A stretch of DNA of 48,111 nt, from contig JANYGI010000168.1 in the NCBI GenBank assembly GCA_025362495.1, positions 1 through 48,111 of the forward strand. Reading direction: 5' to 3'. How positions within the stretch are numbered: the stretch's first letter is position 1; every line of letters begins with the position of its first letter. Under the pieces are notes generated by a model, which saw only the letters and a program-made list of their open reading frames with translations, made no database searches and was not told the origin of the DNA. Origin of the DNA: Byssovorax sp. (GTDB lineage Bacteria > Myxococcota_A > Polyangia > Polyangiales > Polyangiaceae). The position numbers and the translations under genes are program-made. This document shows, in pieces, positions 1-8,802 of the stretch.

Positions 1-2
1 GC

Positions 3-1268
3 ATGGGTTCACCGTCGCGCGCGTCTCTGCCCGCCGTTGAGGGCGAAACGTTCGAAGGCCTCGTTCGTGGCAACACCGCCCGCGTTCGGCGCTTAGTACG
101 GCGCGCGGGGGTGCGCGAGGCGAACGAGAAGGACGTGATCCAGGAGGTGTTCCTGGCCCTCCACCTGGCGATCGGGCGCGGACTCAACGTCTCGACGTCG
201 CTTCGCGCGTGGCTGAAGAAGATCACTTATCGGATCGCCCGAGACCATTTGAGGCTGGCCCACAATGCGCGGGAATTGCTGATGGATAAGGACGGGATCG
301 ATCCGCAGCACGAGGGGGCGAGCCCGGAGGAGGACATGCAAAGGATCGACGTGCGGCATCTCGTGGACGAGGTGCTGGACGAGCTGCCAACGCACCTTCG
401 CCTGGTGCTCGTGATGAGCGACGCCGACGAGATGCCGATGAGCGAGATCGCCGAAATCATGGAGATCCCGGTGGGCACCGGCTATACGCGTCTCCGCGTG
501 GCTCGCCACGAGTTCGCGATCGCCTGGAAAAAGCACTGCGAGAAGCAGGCGCCGCACGTCGCAGCTCATGGGCTCGCCCCGTTCCTGCTCTTCGACGCCG
601 GGGCGCTACGCGATATGGAGCGCGCAGTCCCCGAGGTGCCCGGCGGGTTCGAGGATCAGGTGTGGAATCGGCTCGTGGAAGCGCTCGGCCCCGGGCTCAC
701 CTGGGGAGGCGCAGGCCCCGCGGCCGGGGCGATGCCTCACGCCGCCGCCGCGAAGGACGCGGCCGCAGCCGCGGGCAAAAGCGCTGGGATGCTCCTGACA
801 GCGACGCAGATCGCCTTCGGCGTGGTGGGCTCGGCGCTGGCCGGCGCGGGGCTCTACGCGCTGATCGCCGCGCAGCGCGCCGATCCGCCGCAGCCGACGG
901 TCCAGAATGACAACCTGCCCGTGCAAATGGCTCTCGCGCAACCCTCGAACGCGAGCCCGTCGCCCCTCCCCCTCTCCAGCGCGATCGCCACGGTGACGAC
1001 GAGCCCAGCGACGACTGCGAGCGCGCTCCTCGACGGGGACTCGGCCGAGAGGAACGTTCTCGAGCGGGCGCGCGCCTCACTCGGCCGCGCCGCGATTGCG
1101 CCCAGTGCCCGCGTTCGGGACCAGGAAATCGCGGCGGCGCTCGCCGCGCTCGCAGACCACGAACGACGGTTCTCTGGTGCCTTGTATGCGCAGCAACGGG
1201 ATCAGTTGCGCCGGCAGATCCTCGCGTACCAAGCTGCGCACCCGGCTGAGGACGTGGGTCACCGATGA
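3..1268 (+). CDS. ECF-type RNA polymerase sigma factor with C-terminal transmembrane extension
   Basis: 421 residues, about twice the usual ECF length. Residues about 18-86 look like sigma region 2 (DVIQEVFLALH, then SLRAWLKKITYRIARDHLR). Residues about 118-175 look like region 4, with LPTHLRLVLVMSD and the helix-turn-helix MSEIAEIMEIPVGTGYTRL. After it come an Ala-rich linker, one hydrophobic segment at about 263-289, and a 130-residue Ser/Thr/Pro then helical tail. The protein would direct RNA polymerase from the membrane; the tail may be an extracytoplasmic sensor, which is inference. No separate anti-sigma gene is next to it. Its stop codon overlaps the next start (ATGA), so it is probably cotranscribed with the exported proteins that follow. 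The ATG lies at the very edge of the window, so a start further upstream cannot be excluded. Confidence 0.85.
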   Translation: MGSPSRASLPAVEGETFEGLVRGNTARVRRLVRRAGVREANEKDVIQEVFLALHLAIGRGLNVSTSLRAWLKKITYRIARDHLRLAHNARELLMDKDGIDPQHEGASPEEDMQRIDVRHLVDEVLDELPTHLRLVLVMSDADEMPMSEIAEIMEIPVGTGYTRLRVARHEFAIAWKKHCEKQAPHVAAHGLAPFLLFDAGALRDMERAVPEVPGGFEDQVWNRLVEALGPGLTWGGAGPAAGAMPHAAAAKDAAAAAGKSAGMLLTATQIAFGVVGSALAGAGLYALIAAQRADPPQPTVQNDNLPVQMALAQPSNASPSPLPLSSAIATVTTSPATTASALLDGDSAERNVLERARASLGRAAIAPSARVRDQEIAAALAALADHERRFSGALYAQQRDQLRRQILAYQAAHPAEDVGHR

Positions 1269-1822
1269 CGGCGAGGTCAACGAGGCGACGGATCGCCTGG
1301 ACGGCGCTGCTCGTGCTGCTCAGCAGGTGCCCCTTGGCCCGCGCCGATTCGAGCGTCGAGGTGTCGGGGGCAACTGGCTTCGGCGTGCTCGTCGCCGGGA
1401 TCACGCCGGCCCGGTTCGCCATCAGCCCGAGCGCGAGCGTCAGCGTGCGCGGCGAGAGCTGGTTCTTCGTCGCCCGCGACACGGCCTCGTTCCTCGGCGC
1501 GACGGGCGGACGGTTCGGGATCCACAACGAGACCACCTTCGGCGTCGGTCTCTTCGGCGAGCTGGTGAACGTGAGCGGCGGCCTCTCGCTCGCCGAGCTG
1601 TCGCTCCCGATCTGCGGCCCCCGCCTCTGCGGCCAGGTGCGCGCCCTGGCCCCGGGCGCCAATGTACGACTCGATATCTTCGGCCCCTACCTCGCCGGCA
1701 GCCTTGGCATTTCGATCGACTGCGCGGGTAGCTGGATCGTCGGCGGAGCGTCTCCCGTCTGGAGCGGCGTGTCGGTGCGCTGCTCTGCGGGGCCCGTTTT
1801 TCGTTTCGCACCTCATTCCTGA
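1265..1822 (+). CDS. Exported hypothetical protein
   Basis: 185 residues with an Arg-rich N-terminus, a hydrophobic segment (WTALLVLLSRC) and a likely signal cleavage near LARADS. The mature part is Gly/Ser/Val-rich with alternating hydrophobic residues and four late cysteines (CGPRLCGQ, IDCAG, RCSAG), which suggests a beta-rich secreted or outer-membrane protein. The start overlaps the sigma-factor stop by four bases, so translation is probably coupled. I do not recognise the family. The context suggests an envelope protein in the operon or regulon of the membrane-anchored sigma factor. Confidence 0.7.
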   Translation: MTARSTRRRIAWTALLVLLSRCPLARADSSVEVSGATGFGVLVAGITPARFAISPSASVSVRGESWFFVARDTASFLGATGGRFGIHNETTFGVGLFGELVNVSGGLSLAELSLPICGPRLCGQVRALAPGANVRLDIFGPYLAGSLGISIDCAGSWIVGGASPVWSGVSVRCSAGPVFRFAPHS

Positions 1823-1841
1823 CCCACCCAAGGATGCGCCC

Positions 1842-2345
1842 ATGCGTTCATTTTCTTGTTCGATTGCGGCTCTCGTTCTGGTCGTACCCGCGATCGGGTG
1901 CAGCACGGTCTCCCCGGACGAGTGCTGGCCCAACACGTCGGGCGGCTTCGGCGGCTCGGGGACGATTCCGATCGGCGCGGGGGTCGGCGCAGTCGGTTCC
2001 GGCGATTTCGACTCGCCCAGCGGCGGAACTCCGAACCCCTGCGTTACGCCGAGCAGCCCGGATGAGGGCGGCTCGGAGCAGAGCACGTACATCCGGTGTC
2101 TGGGCCTCGGACCGATCGCGTGTGCCGCGCAGTGCCGTGCGATCGGCGCGTACTGTGTCGAGTATGCTATCCATCCCGAAGATCCGAGCCAAGGAGCAGG
2201 CGCGCTCAAGCAGTGTGTGAACTTTCTCGCCAGCTCCACGTGCACGTACTGCTACCCCAACGGTGATGCTTGCACGTTCATCTACGTGATGGGGGGGATG
2301 GGTCTGGGAAGATGCACGAACACCGGCGGGAAGGGGTGCGAGTGA
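1842..2345 (+). CDS. Cys-rich lipoprotein, hypothetical
   Basis: 167 residues starting at MRSFSCSIAAL, preceded by AAGGA at about 1830. An upstream in-frame start at 1662 would run through the preceding gene and place the signal peptide internally, so I reject it. The lipobox is VPAIGC followed by STVS. The mature protein has a Gly/Ser-rich linker and then a Cys-rich half (IRCLGLGPIACAAQCRA, CVNFLASSTCTYCYP, GRCTNTGGKGC), consistent with several disulfides outside the cytoplasm. The stop overlaps the next start (TGATG). The family is not recognised; small disulfide-rich lipoproteins of this style are common in myxobacteria. Confidence 0.75.
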   Translation: MRSFSCSIAALVLVVPAIGCSTVSPDECWPNTSGGFGGSGTIPIGAGVGAVGSGDFDSPSGGTPNPCVTPSSPDEGGSEQSTYIRCLGLGPIACAAQCRAIGAYCVEYAIHPEDPSQGAGALKQCVNFLASSTCTYCYPNGDACTFIYVMGGMGLGRCTNTGGKGCE

Positions 2346-2695
2346 TGCGCGAGGATAACCCGGCCACCGAGATCGCGAATTCGCTGGCTGCATGCACCAG
2401 CGCGTGCGCGATGATCTGCTTGAGGCCATCGGCCATGTCGCGAGACGAAATCCTCGACGCTGTCGCCTGGTTCATCGAGGCGGCACCCCTCGACGAACTT
2501 CCCACCGTGCGGTCGTTCGGCATGTCCAAGGATGCTACCCGCAACGGCGCCGCGGTCGCCGCGAAGCTGCAACCCGAGGTGCTTGCCTGGGATGCAACCA
2601 CCCCACCGCCGCCGTCCATGGTGAGCCTGGCGCGTGAGTTTCTGGTGACCATCGGCGTGGCGGAGCAGCTCGGCATCCCGTGGGCCGCACCGTAG
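2345..2695 (+). CDS. Hypothetical protein
   Basis: 116 residues, starting on the A of the previous stop codon (TGATG), so probably translated by re-initiation. It has no signal peptide and no membrane segment. The N-terminal third contains a Cys cluster (LAACTSACAMICLR) and the rest looks like a small helical domain (SRDEILDAVAWFIEAAPLDEL). No catalytic motif is evident and the family is not recognised. It is the last gene of the run that begins with the sigma factor and is convergent with the next gene. Confidence 0.55.
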   Translation: MREDNPATEIANSLAACTSACAMICLRPSAMSRDEILDAVAWFIEAAPLDELPTVRSFGMSKDATRNGAAVAAKLQPEVLAWDATTPPPPSMVSLAREFLVTIGVAEQLGIPWAAP

Positions 2696-2818
2696 AGTGC
2701 GTGCGGATGCTCGCACCGGGAGCTACGCCGTCGGGCGAGCCGCCCCAGCCCACGTAGGTAGCAAAGAGATGCGATGTCGGGCAGCAGTGGACTCGTGACG
2801 GCTCGGGCCGACTGGACC

Positions 2819-3187
2819 CTAGCCGCCGCTGCTGCTGCTGGTAGTGCCACCGGCTCCCGCCCCGCTGGTGTGGTAGCACCCCTCGTAGCAGCGAGTACCA
2901 GCGCACTCACTCAGTGCTCGGTACGTTTTTCCGCAGGTGGGATCGGTTTCCCCGAGTCCAGTAAAGCAATCAACGCAGTGGGCGTCGCACACAGAGAGCT
3001 CCGCACAGCACTCCTTGTGAACGCAAAGATGGCACGCGTCGTCCTGCTCATTGAGTGCATTGGTGCAGTTCGGAGCGCCACCCGTGCCGCTGGCGCTCGT
3101 CGCGGCGCTCCCGGGGTCCTGGCTGCACGCTGCGAAAAGAAAAGCAGACGCTGAGACGACAGCCAATCCGATCTGAAGGGGTCGCAT
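2819..3187 (-). CDS. Small Cys-rich lipoprotein
   Basis: 122 residues from MRPLQIGLAVV. The lipobox is LFAAC with the lipidated Cys near residue 21. The mature part is a compact Cys-rich module with pattern CHLCVHKECCAELSVCDAHC, CVDCF, CGKTY and CAGTRCYEGC, then a Gly/Ser/Thr tail. A longer in-frame start at 3262 would put extra residues before the signal peptide and overlap the upstream gene, so the shorter start is preferred. It lies 19 bases after the next lipoprotein gene on the same strand, so the two are probably cotranscribed. The C(x2)C(x4)CC spacing recalls disulfide-rich surface modules of myxobacteria; its function is unknown. Confidence 0.75.
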   Translation of the reverse strand: MRPLQIGLAVVSASAFLFAACSQDPGSAATSASGTGGAPNCTNALNEQDDACHLCVHKECCAELSVCDAHCVDCFTGLGETDPTCGKTYRALSECAGTRCYEGCYHTSGAGAGGTTSSSSGG

Positions 3188-3206
3188 GGGGTCCTTTGAC
3201 GCGGTC

Positions 3207-4256
3207 TCAGGGACGACAACAGAGCGTTGTCGGGTTGGATGGGGTGGCGATGCCGCTTCCATCGCCGCCCATCGCAGGACAGGTGCCTGGGAGGTAGGTG
3301 ATGGACCCGGCGGACTTGCTACCGAGCGCTTGTCCAGGGAGCTGGATGTCGAGGCACGTCTGGCTCTTCGAGCTTACAGGGATCGACACGAGCGCGGGAC
3401 CGTTGCACGTCAGATCGGTGCCTTTGAAGATCGAGATCGTGGCCGTGCAAGCGCCGCCCGTCGGCGCTCCGCAGGTACACACCGAGCACTGGCGGTCGTC
3501 CTGCACCCCTCGGTAGAAGACGTGCTGCTCGGTGAAGTCGTTGCCCGGATCCGTCGGGCAGACGTTCTCGCCTTTCTGGAACACGCACAGAGCAAAGCCC
3601 GGAGGAGGGGGATCCGCGGGTAGGCAGATCGAGCGCTCGGGTCCACCCGACGTCAAATGAACGTCGCACGCGCGCGCGTACGTGTCCCAACGCAGAGAGG
3701 CAACCTTTGCGGCGACGGGTGGACCGACCGCGCAGCCGTTCTCGGTCATCGCGATCGGATCGATCGTCAAGGAGTGCGCTGCACCATCGGGGGTCTGGGT
3801 CGTGCTGTCGCAGCTCCCATTCCAAGGAGCTGGCGCGTTGAACGAGGTGCTTGACCCGCCGGGCATGCTGCACACAGTCGTGCTGGCCGTGAGCGTCGAA
3901 GGCAGCGCACAGGATCCGGTCGGTGGCTCACAGGTACACGCCTCGCACAGGCTCGGCGCGACAAGATCCGCGTGTCCTTCGTAGGAGATCGTGTCGGGGC
4001 CCAACGGGCACTCCGGCGCCTGGTCCTCCGTACCGATCCACACCCAGGACGGCGACTCCCACTCGTGCTCCCAGTGCACGTACTCGCCGACGTCGCACCC
4101 CAGGTCGCCGTCTCGCCTGTGGCACGGGTCGGGCTCGCCATCCGCGCCGAGGTGATCCGGATCTGGATTGTCGCAGAAATACCAGTCGAGGCGTTGCACG
4201 CCGCAGCCGGTGAGAACGACGAGAAGCAGCCCCGCCCCGAGGCTTCGCGCGAGCAT
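3207..4256 (-). CDS. Cys-rich lipoprotein, hypothetical
   Basis: 349 residues beginning MLARSLGAGLLLVV with a clean lipobox (LTGC, Cys at about 18). The mature protein has many cysteines in two similar-looking modules, each with a CxC pair followed by GA/PPTG (CEACTCEPPTGSCA and CSVCTCGAPTGGACT), indicating an internal duplication. It lacks catalytic motifs. It is probably surface-exposed or periplasmic and disulfide-bonded. It precedes the smaller Cys-rich lipoprotein by 19 bases and is likely the first gene of that pair. Its start region faces the plus-strand gene at 4366, so 4257-4365 should hold two divergent promoters. Confidence 0.8.
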   Translation of the reverse strand: MLARSLGAGLLLVVLTGCGVQRLDWYFCDNPDPDHLGADGEPDPCHRRDGDLGCDVGEYVHWEHEWESPSWVWIGTEDQAPECPLGPDTISYEGHADLVAPSLCEACTCEPPTGSCALPSTLTASTTVCSMPGGSSTSFNAPAPWNGSCDSTTQTPDGAAHSLTIDPIAMTENGCAVGPPVAAKVASLRWDTYARACDVHLTSGGPERSICLPADPPPPGFALCVFQKGENVCPTDPGNDFTEQHVFYRGVQDDRQCSVCTCGAPTGGACTATISIFKGTDLTCNGPALVSIPVSSKSQTCLDIQLPGQALGSKSAGSITYLPGTCPAMGGDGSGIATPSNPTTLCCRP

Positions 4257-4365
4257 CGGGCGAGTCTAGCGCGGGGAAAGTTCACCGGACCCAAATAGAA
4301 GCGGACCCTGAGATCCAGATCCCTCGATAGGGCCGGCGTTTCACTCGCCCGCCCCGAGGTGGGTC

Positions 4366-4896
4366 ATGCCGAGGGAAGCTGGGTTTGTCGTGGTCGTTGT
4401 CGTGGTCGCGCTCGTGGTGCTCGCCATTCACGTCGCGCGGCTCCGTGAGCGAGTGCGTCGCCTCGAACGCAAGGCGACGCCGGCCGAGGTGCAAGCGCGC
4501 TTGGCGGCCGCGGAGCTGGGGCAGACGCGCCTGACCTTCGAGGTGCAAACGCAATCGCGCTTGGCCGCAGGTGCGCAGGCGCAGAGCGTGACCGAGCTGC
4601 GCGCGCTCCGCGACGAGCTCGCCACGGTGCGCGTGGCGGAGTCCGCCATGGCGATCGGTGCGCGTCGAGCTGCCAAACGCGCGGAGGCCGACGCGGCCGA
4701 CGAGCAGCGCGACACGGTCGCGATGCCGGCGCCGACGTCGCCCGCGTCGACGCCGGTGCGCCCCGCGCCGCTCGCGGATCCCGGCTTGATCGGCGCCGAA
4801 GACCTGGCCGACGAAGCCGCGCGCTCGCGCCTCGGGCCGGACGAGCTGACGCCCCCACGGCGCGGGCGCGCAACGATGCTCGTGCCAGTCCAATGA
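4366..4896 (+). CDS. Single-pass membrane protein with coiled coil
   Basis: 176 residues. A Val-rich membrane segment at about residues 7-22 is followed by a basic and acidic heptad-like stretch (LRERVRRLERKA), an Ala/Gln/Arg-rich probable coiled coil to about residue 110, and a Pro/Ala-rich tail. GAGGTGG precedes the ATG at a good distance for a ribosome binding site. The family is not recognised. The layout resembles a short N-terminally anchored cytoplasmic coiled-coil protein; no enzymatic motif is visible. Confidence 0.55.
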   Translation: MPREAGFVVVVVVVALVVLAIHVARLRERVRRLERKATPAEVQARLAAAELGQTRLTFEVQTQSRLAAGAQAQSVTELRALRDELATVRVAESAMAIGARRAAKRAEADAADEQRDTVAMPAPTSPASTPVRPAPLADPGLIGAEDLADEAARSRLGPDELTPPRRGRATMLVPVQ

Positions 4897-5039
4897 AAGC
4901 AAAGCGATGAGTCTGCGCTGAGGCCAGCGAGCGTGGAAGCTCGACACCATCGCCCGGCAATGGCCGGCCGACGAGCGCGACGGCGATGCTCCCCGACGTG
5001 GACGCGCTCCGGCGACACCGGACGCGTTAAGCTCCGCTC

Positions 5040-6314
5040 ATGGCCGATCCGGACAGAGACGCCCAGCTCGGATCGAGGACGAGCATCGCCTACGAAGCGG
5101 CCCGGCTGCGGCTCTCGCGCCTGAAGACCGAGGGCGGCAAGACGCGGGCGACGGCGTCGCGCTGCGCGGTGCACATCAGCGCCGTCGCGCTCGGCGTCGA
5201 GCGCGTGGGCGTGTGGCTCCTCGACGAGGGGGAGCGCGCCCTCGAGTGCGTCGATCAGTTCACCCTCTCCACGGGCCAGCACACCTCGGGCGCGCGCATC
5301 GAGGCCGCGCGCTACCCGACCTACTTCGCGGCGATGCAGCGGCGGCGCGCCATCGTCGCCCACGACGCGCGCACCGACGAGGCGACGCGCGAGCTGACGG
5401 AGAGCTACCTCGATCCCCTGGGGATCACCTCGATCCTCGACGCGCCGATCATCCGCGAGGGGCGCGTCGTCGGCGTCGTCTGCCACGAGCACGTCGGCCC
5501 GAGGCGCGAGTGGACCCAGAGCGACATGGCCTTCTCGAGCTCGGTCGCCGACATGGTCACCATCATCTTCGAGCAGATCGATCGCCTCGATCTCGAGGCC
5601 GAGGCGCGTCACGAGGCCGAGCAGCGATCGGATCACCTGAAGATGGAAGCGCTCGGTCGCCTCGCGGGCTCGGTGGCGCACGACTTCAACAACATGCTCG
5701 CGGTGATCGGGCTCCTCGCCCGCGATCTGCAGGCCAACGCCGATCCCGTCGTCGCCCAGCGCGCCACCGAGATCGTCGACAACGTGGCCGTGTCGGCGCG
5801 GCTCGCCCGCCAGCTCCTGATCTTCGGGCGCGAGGGCGCGTCGCAGATCACGCGCCTCCGCCTCGACGAGCTCCTCGCGCGCATCCAGCCGATCCTCCTG
5901 TCCGCGGCCGGATCCAGCGTGCGCTTCAGCCTGACCGTGACCTCGCGCAACCCGGAGATCACCGCCGATCCTTCGCTGATGGAGCAGATCGTCTTGAACC
6001 TCTGCCTCAACGCGCGCGACGCGGTGTCGGGTGAGGGCCGCATCGACGTGCGCGTCCGCGATCCGGGCCCCGACGACGCCATCGATCCGAGCTACGTGCT
6101 GCTCGAGGTCGCCGACGACGGCGCGGGCATGGACGAGGCCACGCAGAGCCGGATCTTCGAGCCGTACTTCACCACCAAGCCCCAGGGCACGGGCCTCGGG
6201 CTCGCCACGGTCTATGGCATCATCCGGCAGCTCGGCGGCCTCGTTCGCGTCGAGAGCGAGCCCGGACACGGCACCACGTTCACCGTGGCGCTCCCGCGCG
6301 CAGAGCCGGAGTAG
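5040..6314 (+). CDS. GAF-domain sensor histidine kinase (soluble)
   Basis: 424 residues without a membrane segment. Residues about 30-185 form a GAF-type sensor (VERVGVWLLDEG, ITSILDAPIIREGRVVGVVC). A short linker leads to the HisKA-type H-box GRLAGSVAHDFNNML with phospho-acceptor His214. The ATPase domain shows the N-box NLCLNARDAV (320-329), the G1 box DDGAGMD (359-365), an F-box EPYFTTK and the G2 box GTGLGL (383-388). It would autophosphorylate and pass phosphate to a receiver; the nearest receivers are in the hybrid kinase at 6400-8682 and the regulator at 13313. The domain order is typical of myxobacterial orphan kinases. It is convergent with the next gene. Confidence 0.92.
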   Translation: MADPDRDAQLGSRTSIAYEAARLRLSRLKTEGGKTRATASRCAVHISAVALGVERVGVWLLDEGERALECVDQFTLSTGQHTSGARIEAARYPTYFAAMQRRRAIVAHDARTDEATRELTESYLDPLGITSILDAPIIREGRVVGVVCHEHVGPRREWTQSDMAFSSSVADMVTIIFEQIDRLDLEAEARHEAEQRSDHLKMEALGRLAGSVAHDFNNMLAVIGLLARDLQANADPVVAQRATEIVDNVAVSARLARQLLIFGREGASQITRLRLDELLARIQPILLSAAGSSVRFSLTVTSRNPEITADPSLMEQIVLNLCLNARDAVSGEGRIDVRVRDPGPDDAIDPSYVLLEVADDGAGMDEATQSRIFEPYFTTKPQGTGLGLATVYGIIRQLGGLVRVESEPGHGTTFTVALPRAEPE

Positions 6315-6322
6315 CCCGGCGA

Positions 6323-6369
6323 TCCGGTGCGAGCGTGAGCCCCGCGCCCGACGATCACCGCGCACCGGA
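6323..6369. terminator. Possible bidirectional terminator (9-bp inverted repeat)
   Basis: TCCGGTGCG at 6323-6331 is perfectly complemented by CGCACCGGA at 6361-6369, across a 29-base loop, and lies between two convergent kinase genes. There is no T-run, so this would be a weak or Rho-assisted terminator. Confidence 0.35.
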
Positions 6370-6399
6370 GACCGCTGCCGCGGCCTCGCGCGCGCCGCC

Positions 6400-8682
6400 T
6401 CAGACCCGCTTGGTCTGGAGCACCGTGGTCAGCAAATCACTCATCACGAAGGGCTTTTGCAGGAAGCCGGCGAGGCCGCGGCCGACGAAGCGGCTGGTCG
6501 CGTCGTCCTCGTTGTAGCCGCTCGTGAGCACGATCGGTAAGCCGGGATCGAGCGCGCGGAGGGCGCCGAACGTCTCTTCGCCGCCCATGATTGGCATGCT
6601 GAGATCGAGCAGGACCAGCGCGATCTCGCTGCGGTGGGCGTCGAAGACGGCGAGCGCGGCCTTGCCGTGCTCGGCCTCGAGCACGGCATAGCCGGCCCTC
6701 ACGAGCATCCTCTTGGCGACGCGCCGGACGAGGTCGTCGTCGTCGACCACGAGGACCGTCCCGCGCGCGGGCGCGCTGCTCACGGCCCGCGGCGCGGCGG
6801 CGATCTCGCGCGATCGGGTCGCGGGGAGCAGCACCGTCACGCGGCTCCCGCTCCCGGGCTCGCTCTCGACCTTGATCGCGCCGCGGTGGCCGCGCACGAT
6901 CCCCAGCGTCGCGGCGAGGCCGAGGCCGTGGCCCGACCGCTTGGTGGTGAAGAACGGATCGAACATCCGCGCCATCGTGTCCGGCGTCATCCCCATCCCG
7001 GAGTCCGCGACCTCGACGAACACGTACTCGCCCTCGGGGAGAAGATCGTCGACGAACGTCGATCGCAAGAGCTCCGGCGTCGCGTGGAGCACGCCGCTGC
7101 GCACCGTCACCGTGCCCGCGGAGGCGCCGAGCGCGTCGGAGCCGTTGGTGACCAGATTGAGGATCACCTGGCTAATCTGCGCGCTGTCGGCCTCGATGAA
7201 CGGGAGCTGTGGCGGCGCCTCCACGCGGAGCGTCGCGCCCCTGGCGATCGCCGTCCCGAGCAGCACCTCGGACGCGCGCAGCAGCGCCGAGACATCGAGC
7301 GGCGCCACGGCGAAGCGGCCCTTCCCCGAGTACGCGAGGAGCTGGTGCGCGAGCCCCGCGGCGCGCTGCGCGGTGGTGACGATCTCCGAGAGCGGCTCGA
7401 CGAGCGACGGGGTCGGCCCGACCTCGGCGAGCGCCACGGTGGCGTTGCCGAGGATGCCGACGAGGAGGTTGTTGACGTCGTGCGCGACTCCGCCGGCCAG
7501 GACGGCGAGGCTCTCTAGCTTCTGCGCCTTGACCACCTTGCGCTCGAGCTCGCGCTGCGCCGCCGCGGCGCGCTCGCGGTCGGTGACGTCCTGCACCGCC
7601 GCGATCAAGCGCAGCGCTCGGCCGTCGTTCGCGTACTGGATCTCGGCGCTCACCTGCGTGTGTCGCAATTCGCCGTCGGCCCGGTGGAACCGCAGCCCGT
7701 ACGTGAGCTGCCGGCGGCCCTCGCGGATCGCGTCGCGGATCGTCGACGCGACCCTCTCCCGATCGTCGGGGTGAACGCGGGCGATGAAGTCGTCGATGCT
7801 CGTCGGATCGTCGCCCGCGGCGCTCCCCCAGATGCGCCGCAGCTCATCCGACCACGTGGCGGCGCCGTTCTCGAGATCCCACGACGCGCTCCCGACCTGC
7901 GATAGGCGCTGCGTCTCCGCGAGCAGCCAGGCGCGCTCGCGCTGCTCTCGCTCGGCGAGGATCTTCTCGGTGACGTCGGTGCTCGTCCCGACCCACTCTA
8001 TGACGGCGCCGGCGGCGTCGCAGATCGGCACCGCGCGGACGCTCATGTGGCGGTAGACGCCGTCGTGGCGGCGCAGCCGCTGGTTCACCTCGAAGATGCG
8101 CTGGCGCTCGCACGCGGCCTGCCAGGCCGTCGCCGTCTCGCCGCGATCGTCGGGATGGACGGCCGAGAGCCAGCCCATGCCCACCGTCTCTTCGAAGCTG
8201 AGCCCGGTGAACGCGCGCCACTCCGGGATGTCCTCCGTCACCGTTCCATCCGGCCTCGTCACCCACACGGCCTGTCGCGTCGCCTTCATCAGCGAGAGAA
8301 AGCGCGCCTCGCTCCGCCGCAGGCGCTCGTCCATGGCGCGTCGCTCGGTGACGTCGCGAAATGACGCGGTGAGGCGCCCGTCCCTGGACCACACGCGCAT
8401 CTCGATCCAGCGACCGATGCGAGGGAAGAACTCCTCGTATTCGCTGGTGCCCGGCTCCACGCGGAGGCGCTGGTACTCGAGGTGGGATCGACCGCCGACC
8501 GCCCGGGGGAACACGTCCCAGATGTTCTTCCCGAGCAGGCTCTCGCGAGGGCACGCCAGGATCCGCGCTGCCGCGGAGTTCACGAAGACGAAGCGGCCTT
8601 CGGCGTCGAGCACGAACACACCATCCTGAATGTGGTCGAGGACGTCGGCGACTGTGGCGCTGGCGGGGCTGGAGCTGTCCAT
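6400..8682 (-). CDS. Hybrid sensor histidine kinase (PAS x3, HisKA, ATPase, receiver)
   Basis: 760 residues from ATG at 8682; a longer GTG start at 8736 is possible. There are three PAS domains: about 10-115, 125-245 (ending IEWVGTSTDVTEK) and 250-370 (ending LIAAVQDVTDRER). The H-box LAGGVAHDVNNLLVG carries His401. The ATPase domain has the N-box LNLVTNGSDAL, the G1 box DSGMGM, the F-box DPFFTTK and the G2 box HGLGLAA. A C-terminal receiver (VLVVDDDDLV) has phospho-acceptor Asp693 in LLDLSMP and Lys743 in LQKPF. There are no membrane segments, so it senses a cytoplasmic cue. This arrangement is common among PAS hybrid kinases. No output domain is present, so a phosphotransfer partner elsewhere is implied. 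It is divergent from the oxidoreductase gene by 120 bases. Confidence 0.92.
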   Translation of the reverse strand: MDSSSPASATVADVLDHIQDGVFVLDAEGRFVFVNSAAARILACPRESLLGKNIWDVFPRAVGGRSHLEYQRLRVEPGTSEYEEFFPRIGRWIEMRVWSRDGRLTASFRDVTERRAMDERLRRSEARFLSLMKATRQAVWVTRPDGTVTEDIPEWRAFTGLSFEETVGMGWLSAVHPDDRGETATAWQAACERQRIFEVNQRLRRHDGVYRHMSVRAVPICDAAGAVIEWVGTSTDVTEKILAEREQRERAWLLAETQRLSQVGSASWDLENGAATWSDELRRIWGSAAGDDPTSIDDFIARVHPDDRERVASTIRDAIREGRRQLTYGLRFHRADGELRHTQVSAEIQYANDGRALRLIAAVQDVTDRERAAAAQRELERKVVKAQKLESLAVLAGGVAHDVNNLLVGILGNATVALAEVGPTPSLVEPLSEIVTTAQRAAGLAHQLLAYSGKGRFAVAPLDVSALLRASEVLLGTAIARGATLRVEAPPQLPFIEADSAQISQVILNLVTNGSDALGASAGTVTVRSGVLHATPELLRSTFVDDLLPEGEYVFVEVADSGMGMTPDTMARMFDPFFTTKRSGHGLGLAATLGIVRGHRGAIKVESEPGSGSRVTVLLPATRSREIAAAPRAVSSAPARGTVLVVDDDDLVRRVAKRMLVRAGYAVLEAEHGKAALAVFDAHRSEIALVLLDLSMPIMGGEETFGALRALDPGLPIVLTSGYNEDDATSRFVGRGLAGFLQKPFVMSDLLTTVLQTKRV

Positions 8683-8802
8683 GGAAATCTCGCGACGCGA
8701 CGTGAGAGCCGGGAGGCAGGACGATTCCGCGCGCACCGCGCGAAGAGCGACATGCTACGCCGGTTCGTGAGCGGCGGCGATGAACGTGCTACCAGGGTTC
8801 GC

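Noticed and set aside
8482-8802. Extension of the saccharopine-like protein upstream of ATG 8803
   Set aside because: The added 107 residues are antisense to the hybrid kinase start and precede the Rossmann motif, which belongs near the N-terminus.
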